DNA from: Ananas comosus
Lineage: Eukaryota > Streptophyta > Magnoliopsida > Poales > Bromeliaceae
NCBI RefSeq assembly: GCF_001540865.1
Contig: NC_033637.1
Span: 7,409,439 to 7,473,438, forward strand
DNA: 64,000 nucleotides
Reading direction: 5' to 3'
Shown: positions 35,895 through 47,502 of the stretch, in pieces
How the letters are laid out: the number at the start of each line of letters is the position of its first letter
Position numbering within the stretch: the stretch's first letter is position 1
Notes under the pieces: generated by a model
Told to the model about the DNA's origin: nothing
Databases searched by the model: none
What the model saw: only the letters and a program-made list of their open reading frames with translations
Position numbers and translations under genes: made by a program

Positions 35895-38800
35895 TCAACA
35901 ATTAATATTAATCAAGTCCAAGCAATTCTTGAACTTGAGAGGAATAAGAGGCTTCGTGAACATGTCAGCAAGATTCTCTAAAGTGCTAATCATTTTCACC
36001 CCATTGTCTCCTTGCGCAAGAACTTCACGAATAAAATGATACTTCATGTCATTATGCTTTGTTCTCTCATGAAACATTTGATCCTTTGTGAGATAAATGA
36101 CACTCTGACTGTCGCAAAATACCGTTAGTTCCTAACTACCTCCGCTTAATTCACCAAGTAGGCCTCTTAACCAAACACCTTCCTTCACAGCCTTCGTGAT
36201 CGCTATGTACTCGGCCTCCATCGTAGATAGTGCAACAGTAGGCTGTAAACAGGCTTGCTAACTAATTGCGCATCCTCCAAGTGAGAAGACATAATAAGTA
36301 AGAGATCTTCTTTTATCAAGATCTCCAGCATAATCAGAATCCACATAGCCTATCAAACCTACTTCAGATCTTTCGAACTCTAAACAAGCACTAGTAGTAC
36401 CTCGCAGATATCTCAAAATCCATTTCACAGCTTGCTATTGTTGTTTTCCTGGATTTGCCATGTACCTACTTACCACGCTTATAGCATGTGCAAGATCTGG
36501 TCTCATGCAGACCATAGCATACATAATGCTACCGACTACGCTAGCATAAGTGACTTGTGTATGACTTCTCATCATTAGTTTTCGGAGACAAATCAGTTGA
36601 AAGTTTAAAATGTGTAGTGAAAGGCGTACTTACAGGCTTAATATCCTTCATACAAAAGCACTCCAACACGCGCTCGATGTATCCCTTCTGAGTCAGCTGT
36701 AACTTCTTTGCATTTCTGTTTCGTTGTATCTCTATACCAAGTATCTTCTTCGCTGCACCTAATCTTTAACATCAAATTCAGATTTCAACTGCCTTTTAAG
36801 ATCATCAACATCAGCCATGTTCTTAGCAACGATTAACATATCGTCAACATAAAGAAGCAAATAGATAAAAGAGCCATCAATTAATTTCTGTAGATAAATA
36901 CAACTATCATAATTACTTCTATTAAAATCATGGCTATCATAAATGAATCAAACTAGGCCTCTTGTACCATTGTCTTGGAGATTACTTTAACCCATACGGA
37001 GATTTCTTCAATCTGCAAATGTGGTCTTCTTTTCCTTCAACCAGGAATCCCTCGAGCTGCTGCATATAAATCTCCTTCTCCAACTCGCCATGTAAGAAAG
37101 CCGTCTTCATGTCCAGTTGCTCAAGTTCCAAATCATTCATAGCAACTAATCCAAGTAGAACTCTGATGGATGTATGCTTCACTGCTGGTGAGAAAACATC
37201 GTTGAATTCGACACCCGGAATTTGACTGTATTCTTTTGCAACCAAACGTGCCTTATGTCTGATACTCTCAACTCCTATTGTGCCTTCATTCTTCTTGAAC
37301 ACCCATTTACAACGAACAACTTTCTTTCCCTTTGGAAGCTTTACTAGATCTCAAGTCTAATTCTTATGAAGAGATTCTATTTCTTCCTCCATAGCGGGCA
37401 ACCATTTTGTAGATTCGTTACATGAAACTGCCTCTGTATAAGTGCACGGCTCCTCAGGCGCATCTGTCTCTTGAGCAGTCATAAATGCATAAGCCATCGA
37501 GTTCGTTTCTTCGTATCTCTGTGGTGGCCTAATCTCTCTCTTTGATCGATCTCTGGCTATCGAATAGGTGTCTGTCTGTGATGGTGCCTGTGGCTTGGTA
37601 GGAGCAGAATCGCCTGAAGAGGTACCTAATGCTAGGGTGATCTGACTTTTAGAGTTGGTTTGAAACTCCACCTTGACAGTTTTCTTTGATGCATCTGCAT
37701 CTGCACCTGTACTTGTATCACAAGAAACATGCGACTCCTTCTTTCGGTGAAGTATAGCAGTTTCACTAAACTTAATATCTCTACTAATAATAATTTTCTT
37801 TTCTTAAGGACACCACAACCGAAAACCCTTAGTACCAGAAGCATAACCAACTTTCATTCTTTAGATCTAGGTTTCAATTTTTCTTGACTAACATGTGCAT
37901 AAACAAGGCATTCGAAAATTCTTAAATCAGAATAACTAGGAGTAGGGTGGCCAGACCATACCTTTTCCGGAGTTTTCAGATCAATGGAAGTCGATGGAGA
38001 CCGATTCACCAAATAACAAGCTGTAGATGCAGCCTTTGCCCAAAACTCCTCACAAAATCCTGCATTTGAGAGTAGGCATCTTGTCTTCTCGATCAATATT
38101 CTGTTCATACATTATTCTATGCCATATATTTTGCTGCGGTGTGTATGCAACTATGCAATGTCTCTTGATTCCTTTATCTTTACAAAATTCAATGAATTCC
38201 CCTGAATAAAACTCCAATCCATTATCGGTGCGAAGGCGCTTAATTTGCTTTCCTATTTGCTTCTCAATCAAAGTCTTTCCCTGATTGAAAGTCTTGAATA
38301 CGTCGCTTTTCTGCAACAGAAAAAACGTCCAAACCTTCCTTGACTAATCATCTATAAAGGTTAACATATATTTTGCTCCACCTTTAGAGGGTACTAGTGC
38401 TGGCCTCCCAATATTTGAATAGATGTAATAAAGCATTCCTTTGGTTCTATGGGTTGCCTTGCTGAAGCTGACCCTCTTCTGCTTTCGAAAAATACAATGT
38501 TTGCAGAATTCCATACTACCAATATTTTGGCCACAAAGGAGTCCTCTTTTGCTCAGCACTATCAATTCTCTTTTGCTCATATGTCCCAGCATCATATGCC
38601 ATAATTTTGTGACATCTGAATCGAACATAGATGAAGAGGAAACAGCAGCTCCACCTGTCATAGTAGATCCTTACAACATATATAATTTTCCTTTTTGCCT
38701 TCGACCTTTCATCACAACAATAGCTCCTTTAACAACTTTCAGAATTCCTTCTTTACCAGTGAATTTATATCCTTTAGCGTCAAGGGTACTCAAAGAGATT

Positions 38801-39857
38801 AAATTTCTATTCAATTGTGGAACATATCTGACAGTAGTGAGCATTCTGACTACTCTGTAAAACATCTTAATGTCCACAGATTCCCGTCCAACAACTTTGC
38901 AGGATGCATCATTCCCTATTAGAACAACTCCACCATTATTGGGACACATGTGGAACGAGCATGCAGAATCAAGTATCCACTTTGTGTTAGCTCTGGATTG
39001 ATCATTGCGGACCAGCAGAATATTCCCATCACTGCTGTAATCTTCTGCTACACTGGCTTCAGCAAATTTTCAGCTATCTTTTCCCTTTCGATCACTTTTT
39101 CCTTTGGTTTATTCCTTCCTTTTCAATTTGAAATAGTCCACCTTAATGTGGCCCTTCTTCTTACAGTAGTTGTAGATCAAGTTCTTATGTCTGGATTTAG
39201 ATCTAGCATTTTCTTTACTGCACCAAAATTTCTCTGCTTGGATCTTCCTCTAGTAAAGACACCCTCTACCTAACTTTCAGTGGTACCACTCATCTCCTTA
39301 TCGATCCTCTCTTTCGAGAGGAGCGCAGTTGAGATATATTCCAAAGAAATGGTATTACGTCCATAAAGCATAGTGTCTCTAATATTTCTATAGGAAGACG
39401 ACGAAGAACATAAAAGCAGTAGCGCTAAATCTTCATCATCATACTTAACCTCCATCATCTCCAGATCAGTAATAATTTTTTAAAATTCATCAAGATGGGT
39501 CTTAATGCTCTTACCTTCTGTCAGACAATGAGAATACAACTTCTGCTTCAAATGGAGTTTGTTGGAGAGACTTTTCGTCATGCATAATGACTTTAGTTTC
39601 AGCCATAAGCTCGCAGCGTTTTTCTCCTTAATGACGTGTTGTAAGATCTCATTCGAAAGGTGTAGTTGAATTTGCGTAAGGGCCTTCTGGTTCATCCTCA
39701 CTTTTTTCGCCATACTGAGGGACGCGGGCATCTTTTCCCTCCCGAGTAGCGCATCTTCTAGGTCCATCTGAGCTAGGATTGCGCGCATCTTCACTTGCCA
39801 TAATGTAAATCGTGTGCTATGGTTGAGCAACGGGAGGTCATATTCCATGGACGCCAT
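35895..39857 (-). pseudogene. Element D copia polyprotein (gag-pro-int-RT-RH), broken
   Basis: Starts at the ATG at 39857 with a copia gag (FTLWQVKMRAILAQ) to about 39270. The zinc knuckle near 39150 has lost cysteines (YNYCKKKGHIKVDY). Protease WILDSACSFHMC lies near 38940-38975. The integrase zinc domain is [12 protein letters not shown] with CKHC near 38530. The integrase core word RTDNGLEF lies near 38220, then frameshifts. Reverse transcriptase has KARLVAKEYSQ and [13 protein letters not shown] (37302-36982) and the catalytic YVDDML near 36845. RNase H ends with FHERTKHNDMKYH and a stop at 35895. Several frameshifts and stops occur from integrase onward, so only the gag and protease parts are near intact. 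Confidence 0.9.
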
Positions 39858-39889
39858 TGATGAAAAGAACCCTAATCGATGAACCTAGG

Positions 39890-39901
39890 GCTTTGATACC
39901 A
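39890..39901 (-). other. Element D primer binding site
   Basis: The minus strand reads TGGTATCAAAGC, one mismatch from the tRNA-iMet complement. It lies three bases from the 5' LTR. Confidence 0.85.
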
Positions 39902-39904
39902 GTT

Positions 39905-40324
39905 TGTTACGATAAATGCACAAATGGAAACGAAAATGGCGAATGCAAAATAGACAAACCACAAACAAAAAAAAGAAGAACACACATATTTACGCGAAAA
40001 ACCTTTTTTAGAGAAAAACCACGTGCAAGGGATGAGAGAACTTCACTATCGAAAAAAAGGAAATACAATGTTCAAAATACAATCAACCGCCATCAGTCGC
40101 CTCTAGGGCAAAAACGAGAAAGGAAACTCTTAACGGGTTTCGAATCCGATTCGATCCATACCGCGGGAGGGTGGATCAGTGGTAGGGCCCGAGCCCTCCG
40201 CTACCCACCATAGACATTCATTTTTTCTCCACAAACTTATTTTCAAATTGTCGCACCGCAAAACTGTCGATTTGTCGAAAGTCCTAAACTGAATTCGATT
40301 ATCAATTTTGAGTCACATCTAACA
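39905..40324 (-). repeat. Element D 5' LTR with a 95-base insertion
   Basis: 420 bases, TGTTACGAT to CATCTAACA. Relative to the 3' LTR it has an extra block at about 40104-40198 between the words CAGTCGCCTC and CGCTACCCACC. The block contains GGGTTTCGAATCC and GGATCAGTGGTAG, which look like tRNA box B and box A words but in the wrong order for transcription by polymerase III. Confidence 0.85.
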
Positions 40325-40371
40325 GGCTGTGCCAACGTGGATCTCGTCCTAGGTCGCTCATGTGGTGCCAT
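40325..40371 (-). pseudogene. Element C gag N-terminus
   Basis: The minus strand from the ATG at 40371 reads MAPHERPRTRSTLAQP, aligning with MPRGRPRTRS at the start of element B gag. It is then cut by copia element D; gag continues at 35482. The start is supported by this alignment and by its position downstream of the primer binding site. Confidence 0.75.
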
Positions 40372-40996
40372 TTCTATCCTGCAACACAACAACATCAACA
40401 ACAACTTAACCCAAAGCTTTCTGCTTAATCCCAATTCATCATATAAAAAAAAGTTCATGCTCAACTCGCACGCTCTCTCATTCCCCACATCACATTGTCG
40501 GCTGCAAATGTGATTATCCAAAGAATGAAAGAAATATCTTTTCGATTAGTCCCCAACATTCTATTTGGAACACCACAAAATTCAATTACTCACTTTCGTT
40601 GAAGTTCATGCTCACTCATGTTCCTAAGTTCTTAGGGTAATCCTGTAATGCACTGGATCTTAGCAAATTGCAAGATTCGAGTGTTTGATCTGTGTGTGGA
40701 GCCTTTCCACAGTTTTTGGAGGGTCGTTGATAGTGTCCCGACCCCTGGCACGCATCCCGAGGATGTTGGAGTAGGACTTGGCACCAAAATTCCAAAATCG
40801 GAATTTTTGGACAGCTCTCGGGTAGCCTGCAGCAGGGCTTGTACCGGNCTGTTATTATTGTTGTTTTTAGACGCCTTATATGTTGTAGACATATGGCGGG
40901 TCTGGGCACGCGCCGGGCGGGCTCCCGCTGGGTCCCGGGGCGTGACAAATCCTAAGGCTTAAAGTTCACCAAAACCATATAGAAATATTTTCCTAG
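40372..40996 (-). other. Element C 5' leader, with an inserted solo LTR
   Basis: Non-coding leader between primer binding site and gag. It has an ACAACAACATCAACAACAAC word typical of gypsy leaders near 40385. The solo LTR 40644-40947 lies inside it. Confidence 0.65.
40639..40952 (+). mobile_element. Collapsed solo LTR (family of element A)
   Basis: The LTR proper is 40644-40947, bounded by AATCC at 40639-40643 and 40948-40952. It starts TGTAATGCACTGGATCTTAGC and ends GGGGCGTGACA, like the plus-oriented solo LTR at 31926. It is only 304 bases, with an ambiguous base at 40848 directly after GTACCGG, so about 2 kb of LTR interior is missing. An assembly gap or collapse at the palindrome cluster is more likely than a real deletion. 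Confidence 0.82.
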
Positions 40997-41008
40997 GCTC
41001 CGATACCA
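40997..41008 (-). other. Element C primer binding site
   Basis: The minus strand reads TGGTATCGGAGC, one mismatch from the tRNA-iMet complement, eight bases from the LTR start at 41017. Confidence 0.82.
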
Positions 41009-41906
41009 CTCTTACCTGTCACGTCCCGAGACCTGCCTAATGGGCTTGCTAAGGATCGTGTAGACTCGCCGAATGGTCAAGGTTTTTCCTACTAGCTCGA
41101 AGTGGAAATATATACCAACATATACATCACATACGAGATATGAGTATAATAAAACATCAAAGTAACTAAACTTATAAATAAAACTATTACAATTTCACAT
41201 CTTAGAGTTTACAACATGTTAACCCAAAATAGTACATGTTCTACCTTATAGAAAAAGGTTACTATCTCTAAATCGACCTGTAGACTATCTAGCTAATTCA
41301 CACGCTCATGCGCAATCATGTGCCTCACCGCCAAAGGATGGCTCTAAAAAATAACTACAATTATAGGTGAGAACTTAAAATAAGTTTTCAGTGGGTGTAA
41401 CCGTCGAAAGGGGCACTCCGGACTTAGTCTGAAGGAGGCATTAGTACAACACTAGTAATAAAAGAACTACTATTACTACGATGGAAATATTATATGAAAT
41501 ATTACTACTATGCCTCTAGTGAAATAACAAGATGCCACAATGATATAATATTTATATTGGCCTATATGATTGTCCCAAATCATTTCATCTCTTTAATATA
41601 CTTACTAGTTTGGTGTCACTTCTTTATCAAACACCTAATGCAATCATACTTCTTTACAATTAATAGCACTTAGGGTTGAAGGCAATTGCATCCTCAAGTG
41701 CGGCATAGAAAGTTGAGGGTAATCGGGCTTCTCCCAAGCTTTGTGGCATAGGGAGTCGAAGGTAATTGAACTTCTCCTATTATGACATTTTCAGAAGTTT
41801 GCAGCTTAATCTTACTTTATATCCTAAATTTCAATGTCCTCTGGGGTTATCCCTAAGTTCATCGATATGTTTATTTGTTCTATCAAGTTTGTCTAGATGT
41901 CCATTT

Positions 41907-44471
41907 GTCACTATCATGCCCCGGGACCTAGCGGAAGCCCGTCCGGTGCGTGTTCAGATCCGCCATATGCCTACAACATACCAGGCGTCTACAACAATAG
42001 TATAAAGAAGCAAAAAAGATAAAACATCTAATGCGATATCAGAGCATACACCAACTAATTTTTAATAACAAGGAGAATATAAAGAGCTAAACAACTAGCA
42101 TAAATCATAAAGTAAATGCATCCCAAGGTCCAAATACAAGGTACAAGATACACAAAAATTGTGATCTCTACACATAGGGTACAAAAACTCTCTCTCTCTC
42201 CAACTAAAACAAAAAGAGAGATGAACCACCTAAAGTAAAGCACTTCGCTATCTAGCTAGAGGCGACACCTTTACCGCGGTCCCTAACCTCTCCCGAAGTG
42301 GAAGGCTCTGAAAATAAAAACAACAACACAAAGGGCGTGAGAACTATTAATCAATAGTTTCCAGTGGGTAAGCCGCCGACATCAGCGAAATACACCATTA
42401 GGCTATGGAGGCAAAGTAGTAAAAGGAAACTGAAATAAACAACATATATAGTTAACAAATATAATTCTGCTAAGCTACTATGGCTCAATTAAACATGATG
42501 TTCATCAAGTGATACTAGTATTCTATCATGAATGAGTATATCTAAGGAGTATATTAATATGCTCTAAACATGTCCAACAAGTATACTACTATGTACCAAT
42601 TGCATGTCTAACAAGTATACTAATATGCAACAAGCGTGTCCAACAAGTATACTAATATGTCCAACCAATACCTACTATCAAGTAGTAATTGTTACTTATT
42701 TATTTAAATGTCATTTTCCGATTCCAATTAAGGACCTACACAAGTGTAGTCCGGTTTGTACCGCCTAATTGCCCGTGGTAGTCCAACATTCTCACTCTAG
42801 GAATGAGCCTATCCCACGCCGGCCCAGTAGGCATCCAATCTCGCACGAGTGAGCATATGTCGCGTAGGCCAACTCCGGAGTGCCGGCTTGTGGGGAGCGA
42901 CACTCATAAGCATGTGCGAATGAGCACAAATGGCAAGCAAGCATGATCATCATCTCAAGTACACAGTCGTCATGTCTCCAACATGGTATAAGTACTAGCA
43001 ACCCAAAGGTCTAGCTTTATGTCATAGTGTAAAGGTTTAACCGTTTACTAAGTCAAATGTCTCTTTATGACATTATTGTTCTCTATGTTTAGCACATGTC
43101 CATTGTTCAGAAACAAGTAAAAGCTTGTCATAATACTAAATATATCATGATTTCTAATATAGAACAAAGATGCCACTTTACATGCAAGCTACTATGCATT
43201 TCTCCCTTTACTACATAGAGGTTTTAAACATGATACATAATATATGTATTTTAGGCATTCCAAAATTCATTTATACCCTATCTAGCATATCTAGCATGAA
43301 TATGCATGATTTTCTATTTTTAAACCATAAGAAATAATATAGGGGGAGTTCACCCATTTCGATGAGGTCAAACCCACCGAATACTCCTCGTATCCCCTTC
43401 GTTTGCGCAAACGAGGATGCCCACTAGTCTCCTAGCTCCCTAACAAAGATTCTAAGTGGGTTAAGGGTTTCGAACGAACACCCCACAAGATCATCTTTAA
43501 CGAACCCAAAAAGATGTCAAAATTTACCTTGTATGGCGTAGAACTCTTCCAAATTCCAAATGAAGGCTAGGATACTTCTAATCCAACCTAAAAGGAAGTT
43601 CTACACCCATCAATTTAACCCCAAAGGCTATAAATCAAAAACTCCCAAATAAAACCCTAGATTCTCATATCTAGATTTTTATTCACAAAAATCCAACAAA
43701 TCATGATCCAAAGGATAGATTTAAGTTACTAACCACTCAACAAGCTCCAAACAAAGTTAGAAATGTGCTAGGGTTGGAAATCTTTCCTCAAACAAGCTCC
43801 AAACACCAACTCCAAGGCTTCCCCAAGGTGGAAGAACCATCAAGAAGCAAAAAAGAGCAAAAGATAGAAATCAATCTCATGAAATTCCACAAGAAAAGAG
43901 AGAAAATCTAGAGAGAGATAGAGGAGACCCTCACCTCCCTCCTTCTCTGGTTGCAGCACAAAAGAAACCCTCCAAAGGGTGTGAGGTTATATAATGTGTT
44001 GCTACAATTACAAAAAGAACCCTAAAAAAATATGCAGTCTGCGGACTGCACTGCGTACCGGTACGCGGGATGGAGTATCGGTACTCGCAGCCGAGCGCGC
44101 AAAACCCAAGCCTCGGTCAAGCGAGAGAATACACAGCGTACCGGTACCCTCGCGATGCAGTACCGGTTCTAGGTCCAGTACCGATACTCGAGCGATATTA
44201 TACCGGTACTCTGCCTCGCAGAGCTCAAATCCAAGAGCACCCCTCTCGGTCACGCAGCGCGGTTCCGGTACCCTTTCCCCGGTACCGGTACCCAACACCC
44301 CGAAACCTGCAGTTTGGAGGTTTTGGTGCTAAGTACCAATTCTCGCTCCTCAAGACGCGAGTAATAGGTCAGAACACAGTCAACGACCCTCAAGAATACC
44401 AGGAATAGTTCAAATTAATATTCTAATACTAGAACCTTACAATTTGCTAAAGTTCAGTGTGTTACAGTCAC
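41907..44471 (-). mobile_element. Solo LTR of the element A family
   Basis: The LTR proper is 41912-44466 (2555 bases) between GTCAC at 41907-41911 and 44467-44471. It starts TATCATGCCCCGGG (the TG end mutated to TA) and ends TTCAGTGTGTTACA, and follows the element A LTR throughout. The minus-strand TATATAA is at 43987-43993. The palindrome cluster at 44055-44291 lies upstream of it. Confidence 0.92.
44055..44291. promoter_or_regulatory. GTACCGGTAC palindrome cluster in solo LTR
   Basis: Exact copies at 44055-44064, 44138-44147 and 44282-44291, with GTATCGGTAC, GTACCGATAC, TTCCGGTACC and TATACCGGTAC variants between. They lie 60-300 bases upstream of the minus-strand TATA word at 43987. Confidence 0.7.
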
Positions 44472-44818
44472 TATGCTCCGTATCCTAAGTTTCATATCAC
44501 TATTATATCTCCTACGTTCTAGGGTTTACATAGTACTCAAATTGCATGTAAAGTACTTTTATTTTGAGCATGGCAAAGGGATTGAAAATCGTATTTAATA
44601 GGTTACATGTTGGTATGTCACGCCCCACAACCGCCAATTTGGTCGGTTCGGATACTCCGACGGACGCCAAACGGACAGAACCTCCTCTGTCTGCCCAAGG
44701 CTCTATCCAACATGTATAGCAATTCATACAACGATAGAATTCAAGTATACATGGCTTGCACGAGGGCAAGCAACAACCGCCAAACAATGAAAGTACTAAT
44801 GCTACTCCATACGCTCAT

Positions 44819-47455
44819 TGTCATGCCCCGGGATCGATCCTATTTGGTCGGCTCGGGCACGTCAAACATACGCCGAACGGACAGCACCTCCTCTATCCGC
44901 CCAAGGCTCAATAGAAGAATAAATCAAGTATAAAGATTGCACGAGCGGAAACATAACATACATGGCTTGCACGAGGGCAAGCGGTACCCAAAGTGAAAGT
45001 ACTAAGCTAAACATCCAAACAAGTACAATGATTATCTTTTAATCACTTACATGTATTCAACCACAAGTTACATTTACATTCTTTTCATCATTTCTTCTCT
45101 TGATACATCATATGATCTCAAATGAACATAATATTTCCTCCAAAATATAAGCTTTTTACATTAAACCATAAGCTCTTTTACAACATTTATCGTGTTCATA
45201 CTACTAACATCATCAAAGACAAAAGATGATATAAAGAGGGTATGCATCTAAACAAAATATGAAACCCGCTCGGGTGGTCTCTGTCTATGGCGCGACATCT
45301 TTACCTCGATCGTCGGCCGGCTCACTCGGTCCCGGCTTTGTGGAAATAGAGGGGTGAGAACTACAACAAAGTTCACAGTAGGTTCGGCCGCTGACCTCGT
45401 CGACTTTCCCACTAGGTCTAAATAAGGCATAATAGAAGAATAGAGACAAATAATAGCCAAACTAAACAAATGCAGCTAATATGCCTGAACAAGATATAAT
45501 CAATGATTATGCTCAAATAAAATGCTCATGATGAATGCAAGATTACTTTCGAATTTCTAATCCACTTGGCTAACCCGTAGGTTCCGCCCTCAATAAACTC
45601 ACAAGCTTAAATCCCTTTGGTCGGGCCCTCAGCTGCCTTCCGACGGGACCGTCTTCTGGGGCAAACACCTTCCTAGTGATGACAACTCCGGAGCTCATCG
45701 CTCGAGGGGGAGCGACCACCCTCAAGCCAAGACTTATAGGTGAGTATAATCAATCCTTAACATTAAGTATTCTAAGTTCATCCAATTCTTAACTATAAGG
45801 ATGCAATGCTCATATGACCCTTAACTATAAGGTTGGTATGTCATAATGTCAACTTTCTCATGTACTTAAATTTTCTACTTTTATTAGAGCCATATACACT
45901 AAATGTTCTCTATACTCAATCACACGCATTCTTGTTTCATTAGTGCCACACACTAAGTGTTCAACACTAGCATTCCATTTTGTTCGCTAATGCCACACAA
46001 TCCATATGTTATAATGTCATTTGTTCTCAATGTCTCTAGTTTCTTGACCTTTTCTAGGTTCTTGTCATCATTCATACATACATAGGGTTTTTACAAGTTC
46101 TCACTAGTTTACAATTATCTCACATGAATTTGTACTTACAACATGCAACAACATATGTCCATATGCTCTCATTTCACCCTACAATGCATAATGATTATAT
46201 ATAACCTATGCTCAAGAAATGACACTTTAGATAAAAAAGAAAATTCATTGATTTCGGAAAGCACCACCTACCTCGTATGGTTGCTAGGGTGCTACGGTTC
46301 AAATCTCGTGATTTTTGGGCGTCTATTCTCTCGCCTGCGACAAAACGAAGCCAAATTAGGCTTTTTTTCCATAACTTTGCGTAGACTTGTTGGATTGGCG
46401 AATCGAGTCCACCAACGAGTTAGAAATATCCCCAATTTGGTTTCGACAAGGTCAATTTACCTTTAAACCAATCTATGGCAAAAGCCCCAATTTTGGTGCC
46501 CTAATAATGTCATTTATCCAATACACCAATTTGATCTCTAAGACAAGCAAAAGCAAGTTTAATCATCATCTAGAGACTCATCTAGAACCATTTAAACCAT
46601 TCTTAGGGCATGTAAAACAAGTCCTAAGTTTCTACCATGAGAGCTCATGAAGAAACATGGATTTCCATGAGTTCCATGGCCTCTACTAGGTTTTCCCTCA
46701 TGTAAGAAGATCAAAACCAAGTGTTCTAGGGTATAAAATCAAACCCTAGCCTAGTTCTTATAAGAAACCTCACCTTAGCCCAAAAGGTCACCAAGCTACA
46801 CTTTGTAGGAGAGCTGTAGATCCTCCAAAAGCTCCAAAATCTCCTCTTGATCTCCTCCAATCTCCTCCTTTCACCTAGGGGGAGAGCTCCTAGAGAGAGG
46901 GAGAGAGAAATGAGAGAGAGGAGTGTGTTCACTGCTGTGAACAAGAGAGAAGAGAGGTTGGGGTACTTTATAGGTTGCTGCAATAGCAAATAGACCCACC
47001 ATTTCTTTCAATTTGCAGCAGACTGCAGCTACTGTTTCGCAGTGCAGGGTGCCGGTACGCAGGTGAGCGTCACCGGTACGCCCCTGTTCAACTGTCCAAA
47101 CCCTAGAGCTGCTATTCTCGGGTTGCTGCGGGGTACCGGTACGCATCGGGGCGGTCACCGGTACGTCGCTGCGCAGTGACCAAACCTGAGAGTTGCTACT
47201 CTTGGTCAGCAGTCTGGTACTGGTACTGCTCCAATGCTTTACCAGTTAACAATTTTCTAGACTTCAATTTAGCATTGTTTCGACTCCAATTCGCACCGAG
47301 TAATGCTAAAACCTTTCTACGTCCCTTGGAACTCAACTCTAACCCTTCCAACACTGTTGAAATGTCAAATGGACTTTGTGCAACCATTTCTCTCGCACAT
47401 TTTGGTCAATTTGACTAAAGTTTGATATAGTCTACCGAAGTTTCGGTATATTACA
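44819..47455 (-). repeat. Element B 3' LTR
   Basis: 2637 bases, TGTCATGCC to GTATATTACA on the plus strand. Minus-strand TATAAAG at 46976-46982. CCGGTAC-type palindromes at about 47050-47165 lie upstream of it. The adjoining minus-strand purine-rich word AAGGTTGGAGAA (47456-47467) is a degraded polypurine tract. Confidence 0.92.
47050..47165. promoter_or_regulatory. CCGGTAC/GTACCGGTAC cluster, element B 3' LTR
   Basis: One exact GTACCGGTAC at 47133-47142 and half-degenerate copies TGCCGGTACGC, TCACCGGTACGC and TCACCGGTACGT. They lie 70-190 bases upstream of TATAAAG at 46976. Confidence 0.65.
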
Positions 47456-47502
47456 TTCTCCAACCTTAAAATTAGTTTCGTTCGCGAAACTAAATACATA
47501 CA

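Larger units (their letters stand above)
35478..40329 (-). mobile_element. Element D: Ty1/copia, full structure, inside element C gag
   Basis: Minus-strand copia with LTRs 35483-35803 and 39905-40324, primer binding site, polypurine tract and the order gag-protease-integrase-RT-RNase H. Flanking five bases are GGCCG (35478-35482) and GGCTG (40325-40329), a one-mismatch target duplication. The break falls after about 15 codons of element C gag, whose N-terminus resumes on the other side. Short LTRs and protein wording fit the Tork/TNT1 type. Frameshifts and stops make it inactive. Confidence 0.9.

Noticed and set aside
43994..44408. Three open frames of about 100 residues over the palindrome cluster
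   Set aside because: They are translations of GTACCGGTAC repeats in LTR promoter sequence, with no domain and frames on both strands.
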